64,000 bases of DNA, taken from Metopolophium dirhodum. Lineage: Eukaryota; Arthropoda; Insecta; Hemiptera; Aphididae. Each line of letters opens with the position of its first letter. Positions within the stretch are counted from its first letter, which is position 1. Positions 49,146 to 61,255 of the stretch are shown piece by piece. A program made the position numbers and the translations under genes. Where the stretch lies: NCBI RefSeq assembly GCF_019925205.1, contig NC_083562.1:17670001-17734000 (forward strand). The letters run 5' to 3'. The notes below the pieces were generated by a model, which was not told the origin of the DNA, ran no database searches, and worked only from the letters and a program-made list of their open reading frames with translations.

Positions 49146-49390
49146 ACTGAACTTTTGGATCGGAGATATGAAGACGCGCGCTGCATTTTCCTTGGCGGAG
49201 ACGCACAGCTTTGACACTAGACAATATTATACACTCAAAGGGAACGCGTTTCGCCGGAAGAATAAATAATTACGTAAGTTTTGTTTGACTACTCTGTTGA
49301 CGCGGTAGACCTAATGTAAATATTTATTGTCAGACAAACGTATATACCCGCTAGACGTAGATTAGTTTTTAAAATCCAGTTGTTATAGGT
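49146..49390 (+). ncRNA. Candidate small spliced transcript unit U3 (right arm)
   Basis: Acceptor CTTCCAG precedes exon 2. The frame ATG 49,168 to TAA 49,267-49,269 encodes 33 residues (MKTRAAFSLAETHSF..., ending NAFRRKNK). The donor GTAAGTTTTG is at 49,274, with a very short intron of 35 bp (49,274-49,308, ending GCGGTAG). Exon 3 starts at 49,309 with GTAAATATTTATTGTCAGAC. The left-arm partner has lost exon 2. The basic F-R-R-K ending is the feature shared with U1 and U2. Confidence 0.42.
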
Positions 49391-49889
49391 GTACAAAAAT
49401 TAGGATATTATGAAAAATACCTTAAATTATAGTACTTTGCCTACAACTGTTAATTAATTGATATAGTAGAATAATTTTTAAAATTTGAAATCAATGATTA
49501 GGCAATGCTTTTATAAGTAGGAAAGTAGGTTTTTATACCTACATAACAAAATAAGAAAATACATAATGATTAATGTTATTTAATATGATTTGTAAGTACA
49601 TAGCAGATTATACCTATCACTTGGTGACGATTATTTTTGTTTTATACGTTCTTCGTAATTCAGTTCCGTCACGATAGTTTTAGTTTTCGTTAAATGTGAA
49701 ACATACATTTTTTATGCATACGGGATACAGGCATTAAACATTTGGGTTTTAAGAGAACACCTCAAACGTACGTTTTATTTTGGGGGTTTTACGGGATATA
49801 CCTATAGGAAATTTTCTTCACATTTTCACATTTCACTATTTGATATTGTGATATTATTTGTACCCAGGTTAAGTTTCTGTTTTAGAATC

Positions 49890-50080
49890 GTTACATTTAC
49901 TTTTTAGACTTGAATTAAATATGTATTGTCGCGGAAAATCTGTTAACTAAGTAACGTAAAAGCATACACGTTTACTACTGCCTACCTAAGTCGCAATGTA
50001 TAATAATAATAAATTATATGGCAGTCCGAACAATCCAGACGCTGTCTTACTCGTAGTCGAGTTCTAGATTCCGTCACGGG
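49890..50080 (+). pseudogene. Small spliced unit U4 (right arm), exon 3 only
   Basis: The acceptor CTTTTTAG and exon 3 (49,908 on, TTAAATATGTATTGTCGCGG) are present. The bases before it join directly to far-upstream sequence (TTTTAGAATCG|TTACATTTAC). About 660 bp present on the left (2,700-3,358), including exon 2, is deleted here. Confidence 0.45.
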
Positions 50081-50289
50081 GTATGTATTTTCTTATTTCT
50101 CAGTAGGTTTTTTTTTATTATAGTTAATTGATCAGGGGATGTATTGCCTGAAAATGTTCAATATTTGTATTGTAACTATACTGGTATAACACTATTCGGG
50201 CTATCAATAAAGTCGTGTTCAAAATTAGAAAATTGGTGAGGTATGATATTTTTTTAAGCAATTCTTTCGAGTAGGGAATTCACTCAATG

Positions 50290-50850
50290 ATATTTAAATA
50301 TTTTCACCGATAATCAAGTACGACGACTTGTAGGTAACTAGAGACTGAGTGAATAGGAAATAGGAAGTGTGTGATATGGCGAAGATAAGGAAATGGGTCA
50401 ACAGGATTTCAGAATGTTTGGTGTATGAAAGGGAAAGATGAAAAAGAGATGTAAGGTTAGGGTAGATAAGTGGAGTGAGAGTAGCAGATATGAGAATAAT
50501 AAGTAAGGTGTTAAGGTACAAAAGAGGATAGAATAAGAAATTAATTAATTAAGGGTAGTGTAGGGTAGTGTACATATTGTAGTGAAAACAAGAGAGAATA
50601 GGTTTAGGTGGTTCGGTCACTGTATGATAAGAGATAGTGAGAGTGGCTATAGAAGTTAATTTAGGTGGGAAATGAGGGGCGAGAAGACTGAAGAAGAGAT
50701 GGATAGACAGAATACCGATCATATGGAGGTGTGGAATGAGAGTGGCTGAACCTGTATATAGCTGTGAGAGACGGGGGAAGAAAATGTGTAAAGGTAGAAT
50801 CGTTATATTAACAATGCCGAATACGTAGGAAAAGATCTTGAATTGCAAAG
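50290..50850 (+). pseudogene. Decayed LINE reverse-transcriptase C-terminus (right arm)
   Basis: Mirror copy of 1,430-1,980, with the RRLKKRWIDRI string on the plus strand at about 50,680-50,715. Stops interrupt it. The minus-strand frames over it are shadows. Confidence 0.45.
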
Positions 50851-51232
50851 GCCACTAGCTTCAACTAACCATAGGTTTACCTAACTAACCTTCTTATGAC
50901 TCATTAGGACACTTTGAATAAAAAGATCCTGAGTTGCTGCAGCTAGGTTGCCGAACTTAAGTGTTTGATTATCAAGTTGATCCTCTGATTTTTGACACCA
51001 TGGATAGTCCACGCCTATGTTAAATACATTTGAGGCGGCGTTCCCGGAGGGGAAGGCAATTGAGGCTCCTTTATATTGATAGTCGATACTCGATATGAGT
51101 ATACTTTATTTGGCCTCAATTGTTCCCCTCGAAGTACGAAGACCGCTGATAAGACCATTATGTCCTATCCATATCTTTATTATCTATGATGGAGCCATAC
51201 CCAGCTCACTCGTGTAAACTTGTTGCTGGTTG

Positions 51233-51365
51233 GGATGTCAGCGCACTATTTGTTTTCCATCTTTGACCCACGCGTAGCATACCAAATGTACGATTAAGAA
51301 AACACTAAAATGATTGTGCGTGGGTCGGAGAGAGAAATAAATGGTGCGCTAAAAATCTGACATCC
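51233..51365. mobile_element. MITE-like hairpin element (right-arm copy)
   Basis: Same 133 bp length and GGATGTCAG/CTGACATCC ends as the left-arm copy at 910-1,042. Confidence 0.6.
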
Positions 51366-52275
51366 TCTTAAGTGTTAAATATTTGCCTGCATGTATGCAC
51401 TAAAAACAGGCAAATATATTCACTGAAATATTCAAAAATATTAAAAATAATAAAATATTCAAAAAAATACTGAATGAAAACGTTTTTATTAAAATTTTTT
51501 TAAATTAATAAATAATAATTCAAATTGGTTTACAAAAAGGGAGGTAGGTAACAGATGAACCGAAAATATAAAAACATTTTAAGAAAATAAGCATAAATAC
51601 GAAGAAATCATGAAAACATGCAATTATATTAACTAACCAGAAAAAACGCATATTGGTAACGGTGTTGTAATAATAGGGATCTCCCCAAAAAAATACGTAC
51701 TAATAGTTCAAACAAATCATAAAAGCCAACTGTAATAAATATTAATTTATAAAAAAGTATATTAAAAAGCATTATTATTATAAATGAAACAAAACTATCA
51801 ACTATGGACCGTGACATAATATAGGTATTTCTATATTTTTAGCTCCATAATTTCTGTTAAAATATTAGGAAAATGTATTAAGTACCGTAAAAGTGCTAAA
51901 TTTGAGTTATTACTTAAAATATTATATTCATAACAAATAATAATAGAAGGTTAGGTACTGTTATTCCACATACCTATATTATAGTTTAATTTAACTACAA
52001 CATTCTAGTAGAGTCTGATAAAATTTGGTTCCACGACTTTGATCATACAAACTTTAAATACTAAACTATGGGTCTGAAATTTAGTTTATATAGATCTAAA
52101 TAATCCAAATTATATAATATTGCTTCAAAATATAAAAATAAAGTGTATAGTATTGTAGTAGGTAGGTAACTATCAAAAAAAAAACTAAAAAAAATCATAC
52201 TTGAAATCTATGTATAATATACGTATATTGTAATAAACGTTCAAATGTTTACTATAGTACATTATAAAAATTAAC

Positions 52276-52918
52276 TTAAGTTCAATATAATACATTATAA
52301 CGGGTGTTCAAATAAACATTTCATACCACAAATTTTGTTAATTCACACAGTCTCTCTTCAATTTTAAATTTTTCTTCAAATTATCTACAAAACATAAATG
52401 TTTAGTAAATTGGAAGACTTGATTAAGTATTTAATCATTTATCTAAAAGAGACGTGCCGGGTCGCCACATTACTACCTATATCGAGGGGCCATGGTGCAA
52501 GTGTCGTTCATAAATATCATAACATAATATATTATATTAGAAATACAAACTTAATATTTCACTAACAGTAAATATTATAAAAAAATATTACATAATGTAC
52601 TATACTCATATTATATTATGATTGTATTAGTTACAAACTCTTGAATTAAGAGTAATGTTTGAGGATTTAATTAATTTCCTAAAAGGAAATGCCTCAAGGT
52701 TGCCTCAGTAGGTTAGGTTTACTAATTATTACTAATTATACAAAATACTGAAAATTAATGAAATCACAATTATTAGTACAATAGAGAGACTGTGCATTGA
52801 TTTACAAATTTGTCTTAAATTTACTTTTTGCATAGAGAATATGAAGGTGGGCTGGGCTCTTAATATCAGAGTATGGGGGACAGGTCTGGGATTTCATATG
52901 ATCATTAATAGAGACTCG
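52276..52918. other. AT-rich stretch, no gene seen
   Basis: It begins where the inverted repeat ends. Only short chance frames are present. Confidence 0.5.
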
Positions 52919-52930
52919 TTAATCGCTTTT

Positions 52931-53167
52931 TTTTTTTTTAGTCTTCAATCCTTAGATTGATCCCTAGTTTTTTATAACTATTCTTCCCCATGTCACTCAT
53001 TAATTGCTTCATATACTCCATCCTTGGTCTTCCTCTTCCTATATGGCCTTCAACGTCGCCTTCTATGACGGTTTTTGTTAGACTCTCATGGCGTAGTAGA
53101 TGTCCTATCATTTTAGCCCTTCTAACTTTTACGGTATGCCATAGTATTTCCTTTTCTTTTATTCTAA
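52931..53167 (-). mobile_element. 5'-truncated LINE insertion, ORF2 C-terminus
   Basis: On the minus strand an open frame encodes a typical LINE reverse-transcriptase tail: VRRAKMIGHLLRHESL, then GHIGRGRPRMEYMKQLM, ending NLRIED and a TAA that runs straight into an A-rich tail (about 52,928-52,940). The 12-bp flank TTAATCGCTTTT occurs at 52,919-52,930 and 53,168-53,179, a target duplication. The clade is unclear. Only the last about 75 codons remain, so it is inactive. Confidence 0.8.
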
Positions 53168-53194
53168 TTAATCGCTTTTATGTGCTTCAAATTG

Positions 53195-53560
53195 TTTACA
53201 CGAGTGAGCTGGGTATGGCTCCATCATAGATAATATAGATATAACATAATGGATAGGATATAATAGTATATGGTAATAGTCTTACCAGCGGTCTTCGAGG
53301 GGAACTAAGGTGTCAACAATCTAAGGATCAACTTGATAATCAATCACTTATAAGTTCGGCAACCTGCAACTCAGGAACTTTTTATTCAAAGTGTCCTAAT
53401 GTAATTAGTCATATAAGAAGGCTAGTTTGGTAAACCTAAGGTTAGTTGTAGCTATGGTAATGATAGACGACTACAATTACTGGTCGTGAGCTTTGCGATG
53501 ATCTTTTCCTACTAACTATAAAGGTATTCGATATTGTAAAGATAACAATGAAAGAAAATA
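53195..53560 (+). repeat. Third, diverged partial copy of arm sequence
   Basis: It matches 1,053-1,480 of the left arm in the same direction: CACGAGTGAGCTGGGTATGG, GATCAACTTGATAATCAA, TTTTTATTCAAAGTGT. It lacks the middle part and has several indels. It lies 0.9 kb outside the right arm, which carries the same segment reversed. Confidence 0.75.
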
Positions 53561-54469
53561 TTTAAATATTATTAATTTGGTTATGTTAGGTTAGGTTAGG
53601 ATAGGACAGTAAATTAGACGTTAACTAATTATTATAGTTTTTAACACGGTCTTAAAGACTGTCAACTAGAGTTGTACCAGTATAGTTATTAAAAACTTAA
53701 ATACAGCCAACATTAAATAATGATTTTTTTAACACAACAAATTATAAAATGTATTTTAAAATATAACAAAATATAATTTTTTTAGGATTTTATAAGGTTT
53801 TCAATACTTATGAGCTTTTGTAAATAGAAAATGTATAAAATCAATAGTTTTAATTTAAAATAATATAGTATTGTGTTTTATTATCCTACTGTCAAAGAAT
53901 TCTCAGGGTTTTCTTTCCACATTTTTTTACATTGTACTAAATCTAATTTTTTTCCGCACATATTTACAAAGACTAAAACAGATATCTGACTATATTTTTA
54001 TTTGCATTTAGACTTTATAGTTTGTTATTTAATATTGCCTGTACCCAGCCAAATACAATATTACTTTAAATTAAACATTATTTTATGTCTTTCATAAATT
54101 ACAATCACATAATAGAGTCCGTGCAGGACCTTTTTCTGATTTAATTTTTTTGCATCCTTTATAAATAAATTACATTCGTTTTTCTACATTTTCTAATACA
54201 TATATTACGGTGATACACCTCTGATCATAATAACTGTTCGTATTATTATAATGTAAACAATACCTAGTTTTTGGATTGTAGTTAATATGAATTGCAGTAT
54301 TTAGCTTCCAGCGTATTCTTTTGTTTAGTGTTATTTCACACAGATTTCTCAAACAATTTTTTTTTCAATTCATTTAACTCTAGTAGATTTTTTTGTATAA
54401 ATATTTTTCAAGATTAACCGGCTATACCTGGGAGTACGCTGAGTACCCGTGTACTCCTAAAGCGTGTTC
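53561..54469. other. AT-rich stretch, no gene seen
   Basis: Mostly low-complexity A+T. From about 54,360 it grades into degenerate satellite sequence (TTTTTTTTCAATTCATTTAACTCTAG). Confidence 0.5.
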
Positions 54470-57400
54470 CTAAAGTAAAATTTTTTCCACATTTTTTTTT
54501 TTGTTTTCTAAAATCTATTTGCCTGCGGGCGCCAACATCTCCCTTCAATTTTTTTTTTTTTTATGTTTTTAACTCTAACCAAATTTATTAAACATTGACA
54601 ATCTGGTGCCCCATGAATAATCATTCTTTAATGAACTAAATATTTTAAATAGTTTTTTCTAAATTTTTTTCCAAATTTTTTTTTTGTTTTCTAAAATCTA
54701 TTTGCCTGCGGGCGCCAACATCTCCCTTCAATTTTTTTTTTTTATGTTTTTAACTCTAGCCGAATTTATTAAACATTGACAATCTGGTGCCCCATGAATA
54801 ATCATTCTTTAATGAACTAAATATTTTAAATAGTTTTTTCTGTTTAAGTTTCGGGACGTTTTAGTTTGAACTTTGTAATGTGTATCATAGTCAAATTTTT
54901 TCCAATTTTTTTTTTGTTTTCTAAAATCTATTTGCCTGCGGGCGCCAACACCTCTCTTCAATTTTTTTTTTTAGTACTGTAACTCTAGTTGAATATTTTT
55001 TATTGATATGAAAATTGATAACTTGGTGCCCCATGAATAATCATTCTTTAATGAACTAAATTTTTTGAATAATTTTTTCTAAATTTTTTTCCAAATTTTT
55101 TTTCTGTTTTTTAAAATCTATTTGCCTGCGGGCGCCAACACCTTCCTTCAATTTTTTTTTATAATTTAACTTTAGCCGAATATTTTAAACATTGACAATA
55201 TGGTGCCCCATGAATAATCATTCTTTAATGAACTAAATATTTTAAATAGTTTTTTCTAAATTTTTTTCCAAATTTTTTTTTTGTTTTCTAAAATCTATTT
55301 GCCTGCGGGCGCCAACACCTCCCTTCAATTTTTTTTTTTTTAGTACTGTAACTCTAGTTAAATATTTTGTATTGACTTGAAAATTGATAACTTGGTGCCC
55401 CATGAATAATCATTCTTTAATGAACTAAATATTTTGAATAGTTATTTCTAAATCTTTTTCCAAATTTATTTCTTGTTTTTTAAAATCAATTTGCCTGCGG
55501 GCCCCAACACCTCCATTCAATTTTTTTTTTTTAGTACTGTAACTCTAGTTGAATATTTTGTATTGACTTGAAAATTGACAACTTGGTGCCCCATGAATAT
55601 CATTCTTTAATGAACTAAATATTTTAAATAGTTTTTCTGTTTAAGTTTCGGGACGTTTTAGTTCGAACTTTGTAATGTTTATCATAGTCAAATTTTTTCC
55701 AAATTTGTTTTTTGTTTTCTAAAATCTATTTGCCTGCGGGCGCCAACACCTCCCTTTAATTTTTTTTTTTTAGTACTGTAACTCTAGTTGAATATTTTGT
55801 ATTGATATGAAAATTGACAACTTGGTGCCCCATGAATTATCATTCTTTAATGAACTTAATATTTTGAATAGTTTTTTCTAAATTTTTTTCCAAATTTTTT
55901 TTTTGTTTTTTAAATCTATTTGCCTGCGGGCGCCAACACCTCCCTTCAATTTTTTTTTTTAGTACTGTAACTCTAGTTGAATATTTTGTATTGACTTGAA
56001 AATTGGTAACTTGGTGCCCCATGAATTATCATTCTTAAATGAACTTATTATTTTGAATAGTTTTTTCTAAATTTTTTTCCGAATTTTTTTTTGTTTTTTA
56101 AAATCTATTTGCCTGCGGGCGCCAACATCTCCCTTCAATTTTTTTTTTTTTATGTTTTTAACTAGCCAAATTTATTAAACATTGACAATCTGGTGCCCCA
56201 TGAATAATCATTCTTTAATGAACTAAATATTTTAAATAGTTTTTTCTGTTTAAGTTTCAGGACGTTTTAGTTCGAACTTTGTAATGTTTATCATAGTCAA
56301 ATTTTTTCCAAATTTGTTTTTTGTTTTCTAAAATCTATTTGCCTGCGGGCGCCAACACCTCCCTTCAATTTTTTTTTTTAGTACTGCAACTCTAGTTGAA
56401 TATTTTGTATTGACTTGAAAATTGACAACTTGGTGCCCCATGAATAATCATTCTTTAATGAACTAAATATTTTGAATAGTTATTTCTAAATCTTTTTCCA
56501 AATTTATTTCTTGTTTTTTAAAATCAATTTGCCTGCGGGCCCCAACACCTCCATTCAATTTTTTTTTTTTAGTACTGTAACTCTAGTTGAATATTTTGTA
56601 TTGACTTGAAAATTGACAACTTGGTGCCCCATGAATATCATTCTTTAATGAACTAAATATTTTAAATAGTTTTTCTGTTTAAGTTTCGGGACGTTTTAGT
56701 TCGAACTTTGTAATGTTTATCATAGTCAAATTTTTTCCAAATTTGTTTTTTGTTTTCTAAAATCTATTTGCCTGCGGGCGCCAACACCTCCCTTTAATTT
56801 TTTTTTTTTTAGTACTGTAACTCTAGTTGAATATTTTGTATTGATATGAAAATTGACAACTTGGTGCCCCATGAATTATCATTCTTTAATGAACTTAATA
56901 TTTTGAATAGTTTTTTCTAAATTTTTTTCCAAATTTTTTTTTTGTTTTTTAAATCTATTTGCCTGCGGGCGCCAACACCTCCCTTCAATTTTTTTTTTTA
57001 GTACTGTAACTCTAGTTGAATATTTTGTATTGACTTGAAAATTGGTAACTTGGTGCCCCATGAATTATCATTCTTAAATGAACTTATTATTTTGAATAGT
57101 TTTTTCTAAATTTTTTTCCGAATTTTTTTTTGTTTTTTAAAATCTATTTGCCTGCGGGCGCCAACATCTCCCTTCAATTTTTTTTTTTTATGTTTTTAAC
57201 TAGCCAAATTTATTAAACATTGACAATCTGGTGCCCCATGAATAATCATTCTTTAATGAACTAAATATTTTAAATAGTTTTTTCTGTTTAAGTTTCAGGA
57301 CGTTTTAGTTCGAACTTTGTAATGTTTATCATAGTCAAATTTTTTCCAAATTTGTTTTTTGTTTTCTAAAATCTATTTGCCTGCGGGCGCCAACACCTCC

Positions 57401-60400
57401 CTTCAATTTTTTTTTTTTAGTACTGCAACTCTAGTTGAATATTTTGTATTGACTTGAAAATTGACAACTTGGTGCCCCATGAATAATCATTCTTTAATGA
57501 ACTAAATATTTTGAATAGTTATTTCTAAATCTTTTTCCAAATTTATTTCTTGTTTTTTAAAATCAATTTGCCTGCGGGCCCCAACACCTCCATTCAATTT
57601 TTTTTTTTTAGTACTGTAACTCTAGTTGAATATTTTGTATTGACTTGAAAATTGACAACTTGGTGCCCCATGAATATCATTCTTTAATGAACTAAATATT
57701 TTAAATAGTTTTTCTGTTTAAGTTTCGGGACGTTTTAGTTCGAACTTTGTAATGTTTATCATAGTCAAATTTTTTCCAAATTTGTTTTTTGTTTTCTAAA
57801 ATCTATTTGCCTGCGGGCGCCAACACCTCCCTTTAATTTTTTTTTTTTAGTACTGTAACTCTAGTTGAATATTTTGTATTGATATGAAAATTGACAACTT
57901 GGTGCCCCATGAATTATCATTCTTTAATGAACTTAATATTTTGAATAGTTTTTTCTAAATTTTTTTCCAAATTTTTTTTTTGTTTTTTAAATCTATTTGC
58001 CTGCGGGCGCCAACACCTCCCTTCAATTTTTTTTTTTAGTACTGTAACTCTAGTTGAATATTTTGTATTGACTTGAAAATTGGTAACTTGGTGCCCCATG
58101 AATTATCATTCTTAAATGAACTTATTATTTTGAATAGTTTTTTCTAAATTTTTTTCCGAATTTTTTTTTGTTTTTTAAAATCTATTTGCCTGCGGGCGCC
58201 AACATCTCCCTTCAATTTTTTTTTTTTATGTTTTTAACTAGCCAAATTTATTAAACATTGACAATCTGGTGCCCCATGAATAATCATTCTTTAATGAACT
58301 AAATATTTTAAATAGTTTTTTCTGTTTAAGTTTCAGGACGTTTTAGTTCGAACTTTGTAATGTTTATCATAGTCAAATTTTTTCCAAATTTGTTTTTTGT
58401 TTTCTAAAATCTATTTGCCTGCGGGCGCCAACACCTCCCTTCAATTTTTTTTTTTAGTACTGCAACTCTAGTTGAATATTTTGTATTGACTTGAAAATTG
58501 ACAACTTGGTGCCCCATGAATAATCATTCTTTAATGAACTAAATATTTTGAATAGTTATTTCTAAATCTTTTTCCAAATTTATTTCTTGTTTTTTAAAAT
58601 CAATTTGCCTGCGGGCCCCAACACCTCCCTTCAATTTTTTTTTTTTAGTACTGTAACTCTAGTTGAATATTTTGTATTGACTTGAAAATTGACAACTTGG
58701 TGCCCCATGAATATCATTCTTTAATGAACTAAATATTTTAAATAGTTTTTTCTGTTTAAGTTTCGGGACGTTTTAGTTCGAACTTTGTAATGTTTATCAT
58801 AGTAAAATTTTTTCCAAATTTGTTTTTTGTTTTCTAAAATCTATTTGCCTGTGGGCGCCAACACCTCCCTTCAATTTTTTTTTTTTAGTACTGTAACTCT
58901 AGTTGAATATTTTGTATTGATATGAAAATTGACAACTTGGTGCCCCATGAATTATCATTCTTTAATGAACTTAATATTTTGAATAGTTTTTTCTAAATTT
59001 TTTTCCAAATTTTTTTTTTGTTTTTTAAAATCTATTTGCCTGCGGGCGCCAACACCTCCTCTCAATTTTTTTTTTTTAGTACTGTAACTCTAGTTGAATA
59101 TTTTATATTGACTTGAAAATTGGTAACTTGGTGCCCCATGAATTATCATTCTTAAATGAACTTATTATTTTGAATAGTTTTTTCTAAATTTTTTTCCGAA
59201 TTTTTTTTTTGTTTTTTAAAATCTATTTGCCTGCGGGCGCCAACATCTCCCTTCAATTTTTTTTTTTTTATGTTTTTAACTCTAGCCAAATTTATTAAAC
59301 ATTGACAATCTGGTGCCCCATGAATAATCATTCTTTAATGAACTAAATATTTTATAAAGTTTTTTCTGTTTAAGTTTCGGGACATTTTAGTTTGAACTTT
59401 GTAATATGTATCATATACAGTCAAATTTTTTCCAATTTTTTTTTTTGTTTTCTAAAATCTATTTGCCTGCGGGCGCCAACACCTCCCTTCAATTTTTTTT
59501 TTTAGTACTGTAACTCTAGTTGAATATTTTGTATTGATATGAAAATTGATAATTTGGTGCCCCATGAATAATCATTCTTTAATGAACTAAATATTTTAAA
59601 TAGTTTTTTCTGTTTAAGTTTCGGGACGTTTTAGTTTGAACTTTGTAATGTGTATCATAGTCAAATTTTTTCCAATTTTTTTTTTTGTTTTCTAAAATCT
59701 ATTTGCCTGCGGGCGCTAACACCTCCCTTCAATTTTTTTTTTTAGTACTGCAACTCTAGTTGAATATTTTGTATTGACTTGAAAATTGACAACTTGGTTC
59801 CCCATGAATTATCATTCTTTAATGAACTCAATATTTTGTTAGTTTCTACTGTTTAAGTTTCGGGACATTTTAGTTTGAACTTCGTTATGTGTGTTTCTAC
59901 TGTAAATTTTTTTCCAAATTTTTTTCCAAATTTTTTTTTTGTTTTCTAAAATATATTTGCCTACGGGCGCCAACATTTCCCTTCAATTTTTTTTTTATGA
60001 TTTTAACTCTAGCCAAATTTTTTAAACATTGACAATCTGGTACCCTTTGAATAATTCTTTAATGAACTAAATATTTTAAATAGTTTTTTCTGTTTAAGAT
60101 TCTGGGCATTTTAGTTTGTAATTTGTAATGAGTATTCATACAGTAAAATCTATTTGCCTGCGGGCGCCAAAACCTCCCTTCAATTTTTTTTTATGTTTTT
60201 AACTCTAGCCAAATTGTTTAAACATTGTCAATCTGGTACCCTTTGAAGAATTCTTTAATGAACTAAATATTTTGAATAGTTTTTTCTGTTTAAGATTCTG
60301 GGCATTTTATTTTGTACTTTGTAATGTGTATTCATACGTTAAATTTTATTTATTGACTTGAAAATTGATAACTTGGTGCCCCATGAATAATCATTCTTTA

Positions 60401-61255
60401 ATGAACTAAATATTTTAAATAGTTTTTTCTGTTTAAGTTTCGGGACGTTTTAGTTTGAACTTTGTAATGTGTATCATAGTCAAATTTTTTCCAATTTTTT
60501 TTTTGTTTTCTAAAATCTATTTGCCTGCGGGCGCCAACACCTTCCTTCAATTTTTTTTTTTAGTACTGTAACTCTAGTTGAATATTTTTTATTGATATGA
60601 AAATTGATAACTTGGTGCCCCATGAATAATCATTCTTTAATGAACTAAATTTTTTGAATAATTTTTTCTAAATTTTTTTCCAAATTTTTTTTTTGTTTTT
60701 TAAAATCAATTTGCCTGCGGGCCCCAACACCTCCCTTCAATTTTTTTTTTTTAGTACTGTAACTCTAGTTGAATATTTTGTATTGACTTGAAAATTGACA
60801 ATATGGTGCCCCATGAATAATCATTCTTTAATGAACTAAATATTTTTAATTGTTTTTTCTGTTTAAGTTTCGGGACTTTTGTTTGAACTTCGTTATGTGT
60901 GTTTCTACTGTAAATTTTTTTTTTGTTTTCTAATAACCTGGTGCCATACTATCGTTCTTTATTGAACTAAATATTTTGATAGTTTTTTCTGTTTAAGAAT
61001 CTGAGCATTTTAGTTTGAACTTTGAAATGTATTTTTCTTCTGTTAAATTTTTTCAAAATTTTTTTTTGGTTTCCTAAAATGCATTTGCCTGCGGGCGCCA
61101 ACTTCCTCCTTCAATTTTTTTTTTACGATTTAACCTCTAGCCAAATTTTTTAACATTGACAATCTGGTACCTCTTGAATAATCCTTGTTTAATGAACTAA
61201 TTATTTTGAATAGTTTTTTCTGTTTAAGATTCTGGGCATTTTAGTTTGAAGTATA
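54470..61255 (+). repeat. Satellite array, about 35 monomers of 177-255 bp
   Basis: Each monomer carries GCCTGCGGGCGCCAACA, a T-run, AGTACTGTAACTCTAGTTGAA or TTTTTAACTCTAGCC, TTGGTGCCCCATGAAT and TTTAATGAACTAAATATTTT. Distances between successive GCCTGCGGGCG sites alternate mainly between about 190 and about 230-240 bp. The longer form has an extra TTTCTGTTTAAGTTTCGGGACG segment. Edge monomers (54.5-55.3 and 59.5-61.3 kb) are more diverged than central ones. Confidence 0.95.
55493..59464 (+). repeat. Five-monomer higher-order repeat, period about 1,038 bp
   Basis: Monomer spacings repeat in the order 239, 190, 189, 230, 190 bp. A variant monomer with GCGGGCCCCAACACC marks the unit start at 55,493, 56,531, 57,570 and 58,607. 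Three units are nearly identical; the fourth is slightly diverged and runs into ordinary monomers after about 59,229. An identical 60-codon antisense frame recurs at 55,840, 56,879 and 57,917, 1,038-1,039 bp apart. Confidence 0.95.

Larger units (their letters stand above)
42634..52275. repeat. Right arm of the large inverted repeat
   Basis: Reverse complement of 1-7,867 with indels. The outer border is at TTAACTT (52,275), which meets base 1 of the window, so the true outer end may be further out on the left. It carries U1, U2, U3 and a U4 remnant in the plus orientation. Confidence 0.93.

Noticed and set aside
1..52275. Inverted arms as a pure assembly artefact
   Set aside because: Not excluded, but the arms carry many independent indels and different decay of the same units. 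Two simple copies of one haplotype would not show that.
55840..56022. 60-codon frame repeated three times, antisense
   Set aside because: It follows the 1,038 bp satellite unit exactly and is rich in Lys/Asn from A-runs. It is a repeat by-product.
54470..61255. CRISPR-like regular repeats
   Set aside because: Monomers abut without unique spacers and are 177-255 bp in an animal-type genome.
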